A stretch of DNA of 45,640 bases from CAG-238 sp963601575 (lineage in GTDB: Bacteria; Bacillota; Clostridia; Peptostreptococcales; Anaerovoracaceae). Each line of letters begins with the position of its first letter. Within the stretch, counting starts at the first letter, position 1. Shown in pieces: positions 10,001 to 16,080 of this stretch. The notes under the pieces were generated by a model, which saw only the letters and a list, made by a program, of their open reading frames with translations, was not told the origin of the DNA and made no database searches. A program made the position numbers and the translations under genes. The stretch is from positions 1 to 45,640 of the forward strand of contig CAVCFO010000014.1 of NCBI GenBank assembly GCA_963601575.1, read 5' to 3'.

Positions 10001-12080
10001 AGTCTTTAAGCCATACGCAGTCAGAGCCTTTTTCGCCATTACTATCTTTTACATATGCGATAGTAACGGTATCGCCGCCTTTGACAGTAAGCTCTTTTGC
10101 TGTCCAGTCAATCGTTCCACTAAGGCTTTTGCTAGTTTCACTATTTATTTTCAGATAATCATAATTTTTTTCAGAGCTTACCTTATATTGGAATTTTAAT
10201 TTCGATGTTTTTAGATCACCGTTAAATTTTATCGTAACGGTTACTCGCGAACTATTCATTCCTGCGCTGTTTGATTTAAGTGCGCCCTCAGTGCTGTCAT
10301 CTATAAATTCCTGTCCGTCTTCACCGGTAAAGGATGTATTATGCGTATATTCAACCGTGGCCTTTCCTTTCAACCCGTTAAATACGCTGCTTGGGAATAG
10401 CTTCTCGCCGATTCTGACTGTATATGCGGCAGTCTTGCCCTTGTAGGATACCGTAATGGTCTGGCTTTCCGCCACAGCGGATGAATCAAATCCCGTTACG
10501 GTGCAATCTTCAATGCTCACTTCCTTCGTTGCCTGATTTGCTCCATCGCTCAACGCTGCTGTCACAACAAGCCCGGTGGTGTCAATCTTGTCCCCCTGCA
10601 CATATTCCGTCTTGTATGTACCGCCGAGAGTGATTCCGGTCACCTGCTTAAGCGTAATGCTTTTTGAATTTCCGTCCGTATCGAAGCAATATCTGCCGAT
10701 TTCTTCTTCATATCCATCCGCGGTCACCGTGTATGTATACGTCTTATCTTTGAGCACCTTATAGGCTCCGCTCTCCTGCGCGGTGAGGGCTTCCTCGCCG
10801 TCCTTAAGGACAAGCTTTGCTTTCGCAGGAGTGATGGTAAAGTTTACCATGCCCCATTTGTCCGCATCCTCGGAAAGAGATACATTTATGGTATCAAGCG
10901 ATGCTCCGCTGTTTGCCTGCTCCTCCGTCACCGTCAAGCTGCCTTCTTTGCTTACATAACCCTCACAGCTTACTGTATAACCATATCTTCCGGCTGCAAG
11001 CGCAGCGGTACATGAGCCGGTATATGTTTTGCCGTCGATGCTGAGCGTAGCACCGGCAGGAGTAATATCGAATGCAGCCTTTGCGGTAGGCGTCTCCCAC
11101 GTAAGCGCGGGATAGTCGCCGGCTTTTACCATAAATGCACTGCCGAGAGTGTCTGCAAAATCCGCGGATTTCATTTCAGCTATGGCTTTATATGCATATG
11201 TTCCGCCCTCAGCAATGCCTGTTGTGTATACTAAGTCACTGCCTTCGCCTGCACAATTTTGAAGCGCATAACAATTAGTTATCGTGCTCTTATCTTTGGT
11301 ACTTGATTCCGACCCTGCTCCACCGATAATTGCATATCCTGCGTTTGTCGATGTGCCATAGGCAGTGATCGTGCCTGTTGTATAGCAATTCTCAACGCTC
11401 ACGCCGTATGCGCCCCTACCGATTATGCCCGCATAGTTATTGAAGCCGGTGATATTTCCGGTATTATAGCAATCCTTTATTATATGCGTATTTTCAAAAT
11501 TACCTACGATACCGCCCACCTGATTGTTTGAGCCTGTGACGGCGCCGGTATTTGCGCAATTTTTAATGGTCAAGCTATTGTCTGAACTTACACAGTATCC
11601 GAGGATTCCGCCCACGGCCTTATTTCCGGACACAGAAGCTGTATTCTTGCAGTTTTCTATTTTTATTGCACCTGCATACGTATTAGCAGATCCAGCTACG
11701 CCACCCACATAGTTGCTGCTTGCGGACACGTTTCCGGCTGTCGTCACATTTTTTACGACAGCTCCTCCCGCAAGGCTTGCAAACAGACCCACCTCGCCAA
11801 TTGTCCTTTCTATCGCAAGCGTCACGGTGTGTCCGTCGCCGTCAAAGGTGCCGGTGAATTCGCCTGCATACGGCGCTGTCACGGTGATGTCAGCTGTCAG
11901 TTTATAGCTTCCATTTGCACTCATAGTCGCAAATTCTTCTGCGCTGCTGACTGGCTTCGGTTCAGTAGCCCAGGCCTTATCGGTGCCCCATGTGCCGCCG
12001 GGCATATAGGTAAATACCATGATAAATGCCATGAGCATAACAAGCCCTCGTTTGAAATAACTTGTTCTTTCGTTGTTCAT
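4044..12080 (-). CDS. Giant secreted surface protein with GLUG repeats, Ig-like domains and a DUF4430 (transcobalamin-like) domain
   Basis: The protein has 2678 residues. A signal peptide (about 1-38; hydrophobic GLVMLMAFIMVFTY, then AWA) is followed by a GLUG block (about 60-285; repeated VGGIVG...ENCYNTG), PEGA-like repeats (330-480) and a Big_3-type Ig domain (490-560). Next are two jelly-roll-like modules (560-700, 850-990) with PEGA-like repeats between and after, a second GLUG block (1140-1450) and several atrophied Ig domains (1550-2150). A DUF4430 domain (about 2210-2320, SGWLYTVNGK...DGDKIVLYYTSDY) is followed by a 230-residue surface-protein module and a C-terminal FnIII-like domain. 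No LPXTG, SLH or transmembrane anchor is visible. DUF4430 resembles the C-terminal domain of transcobalamin and intrinsic factor, and a cobalamin riboswitch lies upstream, so B12 capture is the leading inference. Start 12080 has GGAGAA upstream; the 41 codons above it have no support. Confidence 0.9.
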   Translation of the reverse strand: MNNERTSYFKRGLVMLMAFIMVFTYMPGGTWGTDKAWATEPKPVSSAEEFATMSANGSYKLTADITVTAPYAGEFTGTFDGDGHTVTLAIERTIGEVGLFASLAGGAVVKNVTTAGNVSASSNYVGGVAGSANTYAGAIKIENCKNTASVSGNKAVGGILGYCVSSDNSLTIKNCANTGAVTGSNNQVGGIVGNFENTHIIKDCYNTGNITGFNNYAGIIGRGAYGVSVENCYTTGTITAYGTSTNAGYAIIGGAGSESSTKDKSTITNCYALQNCAGEGSDLVYTTGIAEGGTYAYKAIAEMKSADFADTLGSAFMVKAGDYPALTWETPTAKAAFDITPAGATLSIDGKTYTGSCTAALAAGRYGYTVSCEGYVSKEGSLTVTEEQANSGASLDTINVSLSEDADKWGMVNFTITPAKAKLVLKDGEEALTAQESGAYKVLKDKTYTYTVTADGYEEEIGRYCFDTDGNSKSITLKQVTGITLGGTYKTEYVQGDKIDTTGLVVTAALSDGANQATKEVSIEDCTVTGFDSSAVAESQTITVSYKGKTAAYTVRIGEKLFPSSVFNGLKGKATVEYTHNTSFTGEDGQEFIDDSTEGALKSNSAGMNSSRVTVTIKFNGDLKTSKLKFQYKVSSEKNYDYLKINSETSKSLSGTIDWTAKELTVKGGDTVTIAYVKDSNGEKGSDCVWLKDFQIKEMHSISISPKDDATDIADATIVLKDSESNAISADSDGKYYVVDGTYTYTVSKFGYADATGEIAVDGADIDKEVAMTKLATYKATFSITLPEGLDSNDTSVELKSGKTTMTANTDGSYILPAGEYSYTITHPYCDTVTGSLTIAASDVNQSITLERKLVFEDIFAELSDSLEATDDVANPFKAVKDEAGNYLESTNNTSKSKSKISLTIKKAARLDLEAWVSSGGYSADYGLIVKKNETAQFQKYGESTGWEKISVVCDKDDVVTIGYNAYYISSYSSAYDNLIRVRNFTVTPLYTASFSLGTADATLVVKDGQGKVITAGADGKYTLENGTYSYMASQYGYESREDSFTVAGADQEITVPALTKLTEKTITFSVTPSDAAVTVTHEKQGAIEPAADGSYSLPVGESYKYTVEKGNYITESGTFTVEDNMTVSKTLTYAGEGWDGQTKTEPSKAGDVYQIGTAAELAWFANEANKTPTISGKLTKNINLNGKTWTEFCKYDYSNNNSGFAGTLDGGGYIISGLVGKSGLIDCIAPSGIVKNLSVFGTIETASATSGSANIGGIANTSKGTIENCMFSGKITNNYSSGSTAGIVGRAKNGNTIKNCVSDADIACKGVGYIQTLNLGGIAGYTYGTVENCYFTGTIYANPDKSNEAIGGIVGALNNGAVLRNCYTTAKVTGPAAGIGAVIGLLGAASSYSDTPAGVVSNVHYLSGICAKAISEDGGAGTAGTTGHAAADMKTGLFAYTLGGAFNQDSANINNGYPVLTWQGGTSPVVPEFEQNALADMNAIVIKDKTRADALEAEKDEYFLYRDEEITTEDAAFELWKGFVKDESDPEYSKLTWDDIYAYFGIDLTNDGTLSMDGSSIYNIPETCTEILLPTAGEKGSTISWTSSESATVNIASGTASTGTIATVRRPEGENKTVILTASVKNQNVTKTKQFTLLIKSAGGAAETKLEAIAAKIDASRTYIQPMQMYDHQNITEAMEQYLAREGYEVKSLDGKGIEVSLVSVGSKALPSDGVDYISSNGDITSYYEGTAGLSTNAAIYNDVHFKLALDGKEKEVTMRVHIGWDVFYVEQMLEKVLDEVTWDTIKGDNKNTSEDKNVSGVDNDWTHTVVSGSIDQNLTLPQKLSKYSFAEISWSTLDYEDSQYIYAEENSDGTLTGILQRPPKADEGEKSNDKEITLTATAKFTFWDDYTVSEMTSQGTATEPAIAQKFFDVTIAEGTEEEKADMKAALVAKYPGLIRDFVDKTQSVDLANVTADLQLPRPAVLEDNGIMSDSYNQKVTMSSSNTDVLEFSGYHAVIYRPLPGSDPVTVEYTVTITDRRTKNVLAQNTFEMTVQPLTQKEIDDAAAWMAKMTTEEVYWNGIKGENTDKNNVTSNLKAFEEILRGEDGSVEYVRGTVNITFAGIDVDDLPGYDSMKSQPWREFRSDYNSVIECETLFVTTPEYDTEVTIDSVFTDNIYGKYWEKFQSDEDYAQFAQFYKQPVSVTVTVKGEKGADPNPDSRPTTLSATVSVDGKDVNGFKSTSGISVSGLSRNATAWDAVTAALTKSGYKYDSFGDYISGVTDAGGVTLTDTDTKNSGWLYTVNGKLPEVYMGSYYLKDGDKIVLYYTSDYTKDDHAGSWGGGSSESKVVTTGDKTASTTTTSPTETKVTEKTNADGTREKTIAVTVSAANQTEIIKQAADKKSAEIVLEVASTQAADAQNIQLQLDVSFVKNISDKTDAALTVNTENGTVSLDQSTIKTVLDEAKGTTITLDVNSVVSPTEVQKKAAGESGQILSLTVKSGDKTISDFKTGKVTVTVAISTALQDKRVAAIHIAEDGKIEQMPGKSREVGGKKCYEFTTSHFSDFALVDANELGLETEEEIDAAALVAKLTPVARSAKTAKGYIKVQANFDKSDKAIISELTDAGYTVKYRFYRSTKKSASYKSALTKKTTSYTNTSGKKGTKYYYKVQVRVYDDSGKFVAKTALKQCKYACRIK

Positions 12081-12204
12081 TCTAGTTCTCCTCTTTCTTA
12101 TTTCGCATAGGTCCTGCGGGTGCCTTGGTTCCGGCTGCCGCGCTCCTCTTGCGATATCTATGTAAACACCCTTTTGTGTGTAGTGGACGATTTTAACAAG
12201 CATT

Positions 12205-12237
12205 AAAAAAGCAGGCTGCTCTCTCTAACAGTCTGCT
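12205..12237 (-). terminator. Terminator of the riboswitch expression platform
   Basis: On the minus strand AGCAG-A-CTG ... CAG-C-CTGCT forms a stem with one internal mismatch around a 10-nt loop and runs into six T. It lies between the cobalamin aptamer and the giant gene, 125 bp before the start codon, as expected for transcription attenuation when ligand is bound. It would also stop read-through from the upstream mrnC operon. Confidence 0.65.
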
Positions 12238-12497
12238 ATCATCATCTTTTTGCGCACAAAAACGCGCAAATGTCCGTAAAGTGCCGCCGGACAAGCTCAC
12301 ATATCGCTGTAATATGAAAGCTCTTCGCGCCCCGCTTACCTTTCGGCTCGTGATGTCATTTCCCTGCTATAGAGGTCGATTTACATCTGAGCGATAACTC
12401 GTCTCCCGACTCGTCGCTGCGGCTTTCTGCCTCTCGCGCATCTCGGTTGCTCGCCAGTAGGGGAATCTCACCCCACTTCCGTTAGTTATCCTCGTTA
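12238..12497 (-). ncRNA. Cobalamin riboswitch upstream of the giant surface-protein gene
   Basis: The minus strand carries the cobalamin aptamer core. AACGGAAG is followed by GGGGTGAGATTCCCC (P4 with the conserved GGTGAGATTCC), then TACTGGCGAGCAACCGAGATGC (the P5/P6 region, four differences from consensus) and AGTCGGGAGAC (the B12-box-like end). GAGGATAAC (12493-12485) pairs with GTTATC-G-CTC (12398-12389), closing the core with nine base pairs. Two small hairpins and a terminator follow. The aptamer spans about 12389-12497, the platform 12205-12388. Class cannot be assigned by eye. A 61-codon frame inside it is not a gene. Confidence 0.78.
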
Positions 12498-12657
12498 CAA
12501 TATTTATTTTTATATGCAAAAAGACCTCACATTTTCTTTCCGAAATCTTCAAGAATCATTCTACACTACGCCGCCGGCTTTGTAAAGGGGGAATTTTTAT
12601 TCTTGCTTTAACCGCCGCCGGGGAGGCCGGCCGCGACTAGCCGCAGGTGGAGGTTCC

Positions 12658-13266
12658 TCAGCCTTCGATTATCTCAAAGGCTCGGAGGATGATTTCTTCG
12701 GCGCGGCGCCTGCCGCCTGCGGCGGCAGGCAGGGGCTGCCCTGCGCCCGGCTGGTCTTGGGCCTGTGGCTCACAGCTCGGGCGCTGCCAAGCACCGCCCG
12801 GCAGCCCCTGCGCCGGCGATTCGGCGCAGGCCGAATCGCCGCGCCGCGCCATCAGATGCCAAAATCCGATCAGCGCCTCAAAGGCTGTGGCATATTTATA
12901 GTCCATGGCGTCTGCGTTCTTCGGCTTGGATGCTGATTTGTGGTTGCGGGCGCGTCTTACAATGGCTTCTTCCTCCGCTGTCAGAAATCCCTCTGCCAGC
13001 ATCGCCTTTATGGCTTTTGCCTGCCCGTCTGCCCGAACATAGCGAATCGCCTGTCTGTGCAGGGCATCCACATGGGCGCCGAAAGCCTTCTGCCCTTCGA
13101 AAGCCTTTTGTCCCCCAGAAACTGCACCGGATGCCGTAGTGGAAGCTGCGCCGCTCTTCTCACCGGAGGCAGCTAAAACGCGTTCTCTCACATATATTTC
13201 ATAAACGGCGTCGCCTATATAAGCGAGCGCCGTCGTATTGATCTCTTTTGGATTAAGCTTTTTCAT
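12658..13266 (-). CDS. mrnC: Mini-ribonuclease III (MrnC) with two low-complexity insertions
   Basis: This RNase III-like endonuclease lacks a double-stranded RNA-binding domain and in Firmicutes matures 23S rRNA. The catalytic helix ALAYIGDAVYEIYVRE (D19) and the second acidic motif YATAFEALIGF are present, and the C-terminus AEEIILRAFEIIEG is typical. At 202 residues it exceeds the usual 130-145. Two inserts explain this: about 33-62 (Ala/Ser/Gly-rich, with QKAFEGQKAFG) and about 142-186 (Pro/Gln/Gly/Ala-rich, very GC-rich DNA at 12709-12843), the latter between the last two helices. Start 13266 has AAGGGAA upstream. It follows cysS, the conserved Firmicutes order. Function is probably retained, because the inserts lie outside the catalytic motifs. 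Confidence 0.92.
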   Translation of the reverse strand: MKKLNPKEINTTALAYIGDAVYEIYVRERVLAASGEKSGAASTTASGAVSGGQKAFEGQKAFGAHVDALHRQAIRYVRADGQAKAIKAMLAEGFLTAEEEAIVRRARNHKSASKPKNADAMDYKYATAFEALIGFWHLMARRGDSACAESPAQGLPGGAWQRPSCEPQAQDQPGAGQPLPAAAGGRRRAEEIILRAFEIIEG

Positions 13267-13290
13267 ATTTCCCTTGTATTCTCGTCTTCG

Positions 13291-14706
13291 CTAAGCCTTC
13301 AGCACCTGCACGCCCTGCGGAGTGTCCTTGAGAACTAGGCCGCGAGCCTTGAGCTGATCTCTGATTTCATCGGCTCTTGCGAAGTTTTTCTCTTTTCTGG
13401 CCTGCTGTCTTTCTTCGATGAGGGCGGCAAGTTCGCCGTCTATTTCAACCTTGTCTTTAGCTTCCTGCTGAAGAAGTCCAAGCACTCCGCAAAGCTCCAT
13501 GAGGGTAGCAAGCGACTTTTCGGCAAATTCTTTGCTCACGCCGTCCTTCACCGCGGTGTTGATCGCCGTAACCAGCTCAAATACCGCCGAAATCGCGTCC
13601 GCCGTGTTGAGGTCATCGTCCATTGACTTGATAAATTCCTGTTTGTATTTATCATAGCCTGCAAGCTTTTCCTTTTCTTCCTCTGTCATGGCGCCGCTTC
13701 CCGTTTCAATCAGGTGGTTCAGGTTCGACTTGGCGTTTCTCAGGCGGGTCATGGCATTCTTTGACTGCTCCAGAATTTCGGAGTTAAAGTCGATAGGCCC
13801 TCTGTACTGTCCGCTCAGGATAAGGAAGCGCAGTACCTCGCCGTCGTAGTGCTGCAAAAGATCGCGAACGGTCTTGAAGTTTCCGAGAGATTTTGACATC
13901 TTTGTTCCGTCGATATTGATATAGCCGTTGTGCATCCAGTAATGGGAAAATTCGCAGCCGTTGTGAGCCTCTGACTGCGCGATTTCGTTCTCGTGGTGCG
14001 GGAATTGCAAGTCCTCGCCTCCTGCGTGAATGTCTATGGTCGAGCCGAGATATTTTTTCGCCATGGCCGAACATTCGATGTGCCAGCCCGGTCTTCCCAT
14101 GCCCCAAGGTGATTCCCATGCGATTTCGGAGTCCTCCTTGCGGGCTTTCCAAAGGGCAAAGTCCAGCGGGTCTTCCTTTTTCATGTCGTCGGCGCTTCTT
14201 GTTCTTTCGCTTGCGCCCTGGATCAGCTCGTCGATGTTCTTTCCGGAAAGTTTGCCGTAGCCATCGAATTTGCGTGTTCTGTAATAAACGTCGCCCTGGG
14301 ATTCGTAGGCATAGCCCTTGTCGATCAAATCCTGCACGAACTTGATGATATCGTCCATGGTCTCCGAAACCTTCGGATGAACGTTTGCTTTCTTTACGTT
14401 GAGAGCCGCCGCGTCTTTATAATATTCTTCGATGTACTTTTCGGAAATCTCCGGCGCGGTTACGCCCTCCTCCTTGGCTCTGTTTATGATCTTGTCATCC
14501 ACGTCGGTAAAGTTCTGAACGAATTTTACCTTGTAGCCGCGATATTCGAGGTATTTTCTCATGGTGTCGAAAACAACAAAGGGTCTTGCGTTTCCGATAT
14601 GGAAATAGTTATATACGGTAGGCCCGCATACATACATCTTTACCTTTCCCTGTTCAATTGGCGTAAATTCTTCTTTTTTTCTCGTAAGGGTATTATAAAT
14701 CTTCAT
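13291..14706 (-). CDS. cysS: Cysteinyl-tRNA synthetase
   Basis: This class I synthetase charges tRNA-Cys. It shows the zinc and active-site cysteine in YVCGPTVYN, a HIGH-type motif HIGNARPF, KMSKSLGN (the KMSKS loop), further zinc ligands in WHIECSAM and HHENEIAQSEAHNG, and a C-terminal anticodon-binding part ending in LKARGLVLKDTPQGVQVLKA. The ATG at 14706 (471 residues) has AGGAG and GAGGGAAG upstream and matches the usual start MKIYNTLTRKKEEF. The 23 codons before it encode a basic Arg/Lys stretch and belong to the cysE overlap. The start overlaps the end of cysE by 14 bp. Confidence 0.97.
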   Translation of the reverse strand: MKIYNTLTRKKEEFTPIEQGKVKMYVCGPTVYNYFHIGNARPFVVFDTMRKYLEYRGYKVKFVQNFTDVDDKIINRAKEEGVTAPEISEKYIEEYYKDAAALNVKKANVHPKVSETMDDIIKFVQDLIDKGYAYESQGDVYYRTRKFDGYGKLSGKNIDELIQGASERTRSADDMKKEDPLDFALWKARKEDSEIAWESPWGMGRPGWHIECSAMAKKYLGSTIDIHAGGEDLQFPHHENEIAQSEAHNGCEFSHYWMHNGYINIDGTKMSKSLGNFKTVRDLLQHYDGEVLRFLILSGQYRGPIDFNSEILEQSKNAMTRLRNAKSNLNHLIETGSGAMTEEEKEKLAGYDKYKQEFIKSMDDDLNTADAISAVFELVTAINTAVKDGVSKEFAEKSLATLMELCGVLGLLQQEAKDKVEIDGELAALIEERQQARKEKNFARADEIRDQLKARGLVLKDTPQGVQVLKA

Positions 14707-15481
14707 CTTCGCTTCCCTCTTTCTCCTGGTTCTTTTCGTTCTCGCAGGTCTTTTCGCTCTTCTCGTTTTTCTCACGGATAACTTCCATCAGCGTTTCTTC
14801 CAAATTCGAAGCGCCGGCGCAGTCGATGCAGCCCGCCTCGATTTTGTGTTCCGTCTGCAAAAGCTTTTCGAGTTCCATTACGCGCCTTCGCAAGCATTCG
14901 ATCTCCACCGCAATAGGATCCGGCAAATCCACCTGATTGAGATCCTGGGTGGTGCTTTGACCGTTTCGTTTAACTATGGTTCCGGGGATTCCCACAACCG
15001 TGCAGTTTGGCGGAACTTCCTTGAGAACCACCGAGCCTGCGCCGATTTTTACATCGTCCCCAACCTTGAAAGGCCCAAGGACCTTTGCGCCGCTGCTGAC
15101 AACCACACGGTTTCCGATGGTTGGATGGCGTTTGCCCGTGTCCTTTCCGGTACCGCCCAGGGTAACCCCCTGGTAGATCGTCACGTCGTCTCCCACCTCT
15201 GCCGTCTCTCCGATGATTACCGCCATGCCGTGGTCGATAAAGCATCTCCTGCCGATCTTTGCACCGGGATGTATCTCGATTCCAGTGAAAAACCTGGTCA
15301 GCTGAGATATGACTCTGGCAAGGAACGGGCAGTGGTGTTTATAGAGCCAGTGGGCGGGTCTATGCCAAATCAGCGCCCAGATGCCCGGGTAGCAAACCAG
15401 TACCTCAAGACCGTTCCTGGCCGCCGGGTCCTTTTCCACCATATTTTTTATATCTTCACCGACTTCTCTAAAAAAAGCCAT
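14693..15481 (-). CDS. cysE: Serine O-acetyltransferase
   Basis: The enzyme acetylates serine with acetyl-CoA, the first step of cysteine synthesis. The left-handed beta-helix of hexapeptide repeats is clear (IHPGAKIGRRCFIDHGMAV, GVTLGGTGKDTGKRHP, PTIGNRVVVSSGAKVLG). It contains the catalytic His in DHGMAVIIGE and the acetyl-CoA loop. After residue 220 there is a charged C-terminal tail (NEKSEKTCENEKNQEKEGSE) that common relatives lack. At 262 residues it is slightly long. It is coupled to cysS downstream, linking cysteine supply and charging, as in B. subtilis. Confidence 0.95.
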   Translation of the reverse strand: MAFFREVGEDIKNMVEKDPAARNGLEVLVCYPGIWALIWHRPAHWLYKHHCPFLARVISQLTRFFTGIEIHPGAKIGRRCFIDHGMAVIIGETAEVGDDVTIYQGVTLGGTGKDTGKRHPTIGNRVVVSSGAKVLGPFKVGDDVKIGAGSVVLKEVPPNCTVVGIPGTIVKRNGQSTTQDLNQVDLPDPIAVEIECLRRRVMELEKLLQTEHKIEAGCIDCAGASNLEETLMEVIREKNEKSEKTCENEKNQEKEGSEDEDL

Positions 15482-15487
15482 CTGTTT

Positions 15488-15970
15488 CTACTCCTCTACG
15501 ATAGTTATTGTCCTTATTTCCTGCTTTTCGAGCGGGCGGTCGCTATAGTCTCTCTTTACGCTAACAATCTTGTCGGCAGCTTCCATTCCCTCGGTTACCT
15601 TGCCGAAAGCCGCATACTGTCCGTCAAGGTGCGGTGCATCCGCAACCATTATGAAAAACTGGGAGCCTGCCGAATCCGGATGCATTGCTCGTGCCATGGA
15701 AAGCACACCTCTCTCGTGCTTCAGGTCGTTCTTAAAACCGTTCATGGTAAATTCGCCTTTGATGGTATACCCCGGACCGCCTGTGCCGTTCCCTTGCGGG
15801 CAGCCGCCCTGAATCATAAATCCCGGAATTACTCTGTGGAATATCAAATGGTCATAAAAGTGGTCGTTAACCAAGGACTCAAAGTTTTCTACGGTTGCCG
15901 GCGCGATCTCAGGATAAAGCTCGCCCTTCATAACGTCGCCGTTCATCATCTCTATTACAAATTTTTTCAT
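15488..15970 (-). CDS. ppiB: Cyclophilin-type peptidyl-prolyl cis-trans isomerase
   Basis: This 160-residue single-domain cyclophilin catalyses cis-trans isomerisation of prolyl bonds during protein folding. Conserved active-site segments are visible: FHRVIPGFMIQGGCPQGNGTGGPGY, GVLSMARAMHPDSAGSQFF and AAFGKVTEGM. No signal peptide is present, so it is cytoplasmic. RBS GGAGG is upstream of the ATG. It lies seven bases before cysE. Confidence 0.95.
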   Translation of the reverse strand: MKKFVIEMMNGDVMKGELYPEIAPATVENFESLVNDHFYDHLIFHRVIPGFMIQGGCPQGNGTGGPGYTIKGEFTMNGFKNDLKHERGVLSMARAMHPDSAGSQFFIMVADAPHLDGQYAAFGKVTEGMEAADKIVSVKRDYSDRPLEKQEIRTITIVEE

Positions 15971-15984
15971 ATCTATAAGCCTCC

Positions 15985-16080
15985 GTCTATAATATCCGAT
16001 ATTTTCGATTTTCCTGCTTCGAATTTATTTTGATTCGAATTTATATTTATTCGATTTGATTTTTTCGATTCTATTTCATA
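15985..16080 (-). repeat. AATCGAA-type repeats after the proS stop
   Basis: On the minus strand, directly after the proS stop TAG, the spacer consists of about six degenerate copies of an AT-rich unit of 10-16 bp ending in ATCG or TTCG (AAATAGAATCG, AAAAAATCAAATCG, AATAAATATAAATTCG and so on). The first copy contains the stop codon itself. Confidence 0.5.

Noticed and set aside
12120..12204. Possible second riboswitch between the terminator and the start of the giant gene
   Set aside because: The segment has some pairing potential but does not match c-di-GMP or other aptamer cores I know.
12367..12552. 61-codon minus-strand frame upstream of the giant gene
   Set aside because: It lies inside the cobalamin riboswitch aptamer and its leader.
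14846..16033. 395-codon plus-strand frame
   Set aside because: It is antisense to cysE and ppiB, which are both complete and recognisable; the frame shows no domain.
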